Shown: piece after piece, positions 6,677 through 7,107 of the stretch | How positions within the stretch are numbered: the first letter of the stretch is position 1 | Layout: every line of letters starts with the position of its first letter | Origin: Planctomycetota bacterium | GTDB taxonomy: Bacteria; Planctomycetota; Planctomycetia; Pirellulales; UBA1268 | DNA: 7,107 bases | Direction: 5' to 3' | Assembly: GCA_027622795.1 (NCBI GenBank) | Contig: JAQBZA010000170.1 | Span: 1-7,107, forward strand | The notes under the pieces: generated by a model | The model's input: the letters and a program-made list of their open reading frames with translations, nothing else | Databases searched by the model: none | Told to the model about the DNA's origin: nothing | Position numbers and translations under genes: made by a program

Positions 6677-7107
6677 ATGACGACACCCGAAGCCGTCTTG
6701 TCGGTTCACGATTTACGCACCTTCTTTCGCACCGATGATGGTGTGGTACGGGCTGTCGATGGTGTCAGTTTCTCGGTGCAACGCGGCGAAACGCTGGGAA
6801 TCGTCGGAGAGAGCGGCTCGGGTAAGAGTGTGGCCTGCCTTTCAGCGCTGGGGCTTGTGCCCCGCCCGCCGGCTTTTCATCCGTCGGGTGAGGTCTGGTA
6901 TGGCAACCGGGATTTGCTCCGCTGCTCGGAGCGGGATCTCGAGGCGATTCGTGGAAACCGGTTGGCAATGATCTTCCAGGATCCCCTCACCTCACTAAAC
7001 CCCTATCTCCGAGTGTCCCGTCAATTGACCGAGGTGCTCGAGGTTCACAAAGGCTGTTCTCGGGCCGAGGGGCGTCAGGAAGCGAGCGCGATGCTCGACC
7101 AGGTGGG
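6677..7107 (+). CDS. oppD: Oligopeptide ABC transporter, ATP-binding protein OppD (5' part only)
   Basis: ATPase subunit that powers import with OppF. Only the first 143 complete codons are in the window and the gene runs off the right edge. The ATG at 6677 is 12 bases after the oppC stop, and a modest GAGAG at 6663-6667 may serve as its ribosome binding site. The Walker A motif GESGSGKS is at residues 44-51. The Q-loop glutamine is Q101, in the string IFQDPLTSLNPYLRV (99-113), which is characteristic of the OppD/DppD branch and argues against a general ABC ATPase. The signature motif, Walker B, the H-loop and the C-terminal oligopeptide-transporter extension would lie beyond the edge, so intactness cannot be judged. 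OppD fits better than OppF because it directly follows oppC and has the NPYLRV motif, but DppD is possible. Confidence 0.92.
   Translation, partial: MTTPEAVLSVHDLRTFFRTDDGVVRAVDGVSFSVQRGETLGIVGESGSGKSVACLSALGLVPRPPAFHPSGEVWYGNRDLLRCSERDLEAIRGNRLAMIFQDPLTSLNPYLRVSRQLTEVLEVHKGCSRAEGRQEASAMLDQV

Noticed and set aside
5714..6709. A 331-codon open frame on the minus strand across oppC
   Set aside because: It is in register and antisense to oppC, which is a clear family member. The antisense product is His/Arg/Glu-rich and resembles nothing known.
1..7107. Search for CRISPR arrays, tRNA or rRNA genes, insertion sequences and attachment sites
   Set aside because: No regularly spaced repeats, cloverleaf-like stretches, transposase motifs or terminal inverted repeats were seen by eye.

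Overview
The window is GC-rich and densely coding. It looks like the chromosome of a Gram-negative bacterium: it has a lipoprotein-type periplasmic binding protein, a large protein that appears anchored in the inner membrane with long periplasmic parts, a GTG start and weak ribosome binding sites. A planctomycete or a similar environmental lineage is possible, but no phylogenetic marker is present and I hold that only loosely.

Layout: two divergent transcription units flank an intergenic region of about 320 bases (2776-3099). To the left, the minus strand carries one very large gene that starts at 2775 and runs off the left edge after 925 codons. It has no stop inside the window. Its product has a signal peptide, a long beta-rich periplasmic part, a cluster of four membrane segments, a periplasmic loop, two more membrane segments, and then what looks like a second copy of the N-terminal periplasmic module. 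I cannot name its family. To the right, the plus strand carries the front of an oligopeptide ABC importer operon: oppA (binding lipoprotein), oppB and oppC (permeases) and the first 143 codons of oppD (ATPase). The order is canonical and an oppF-like gene is expected just beyond the right edge.

How the genes work together: OppA captures peptides outside the inner membrane, OppB and OppC form the channel, and OppD (with a presumed OppF) hydrolyses ATP. oppA/oppB and oppB/oppC overlap by four bases (ATGA), so their translation is probably coupled. The intergenic region holds two perfect inverted repeats clustered on the side of the large minus-strand gene; they are candidate regulatory sites.

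I found no mobile element, CRISPR array, tRNA or rRNA. Nothing here amounts to a clear new system. The most unusual object is the large duplicated membrane protein.
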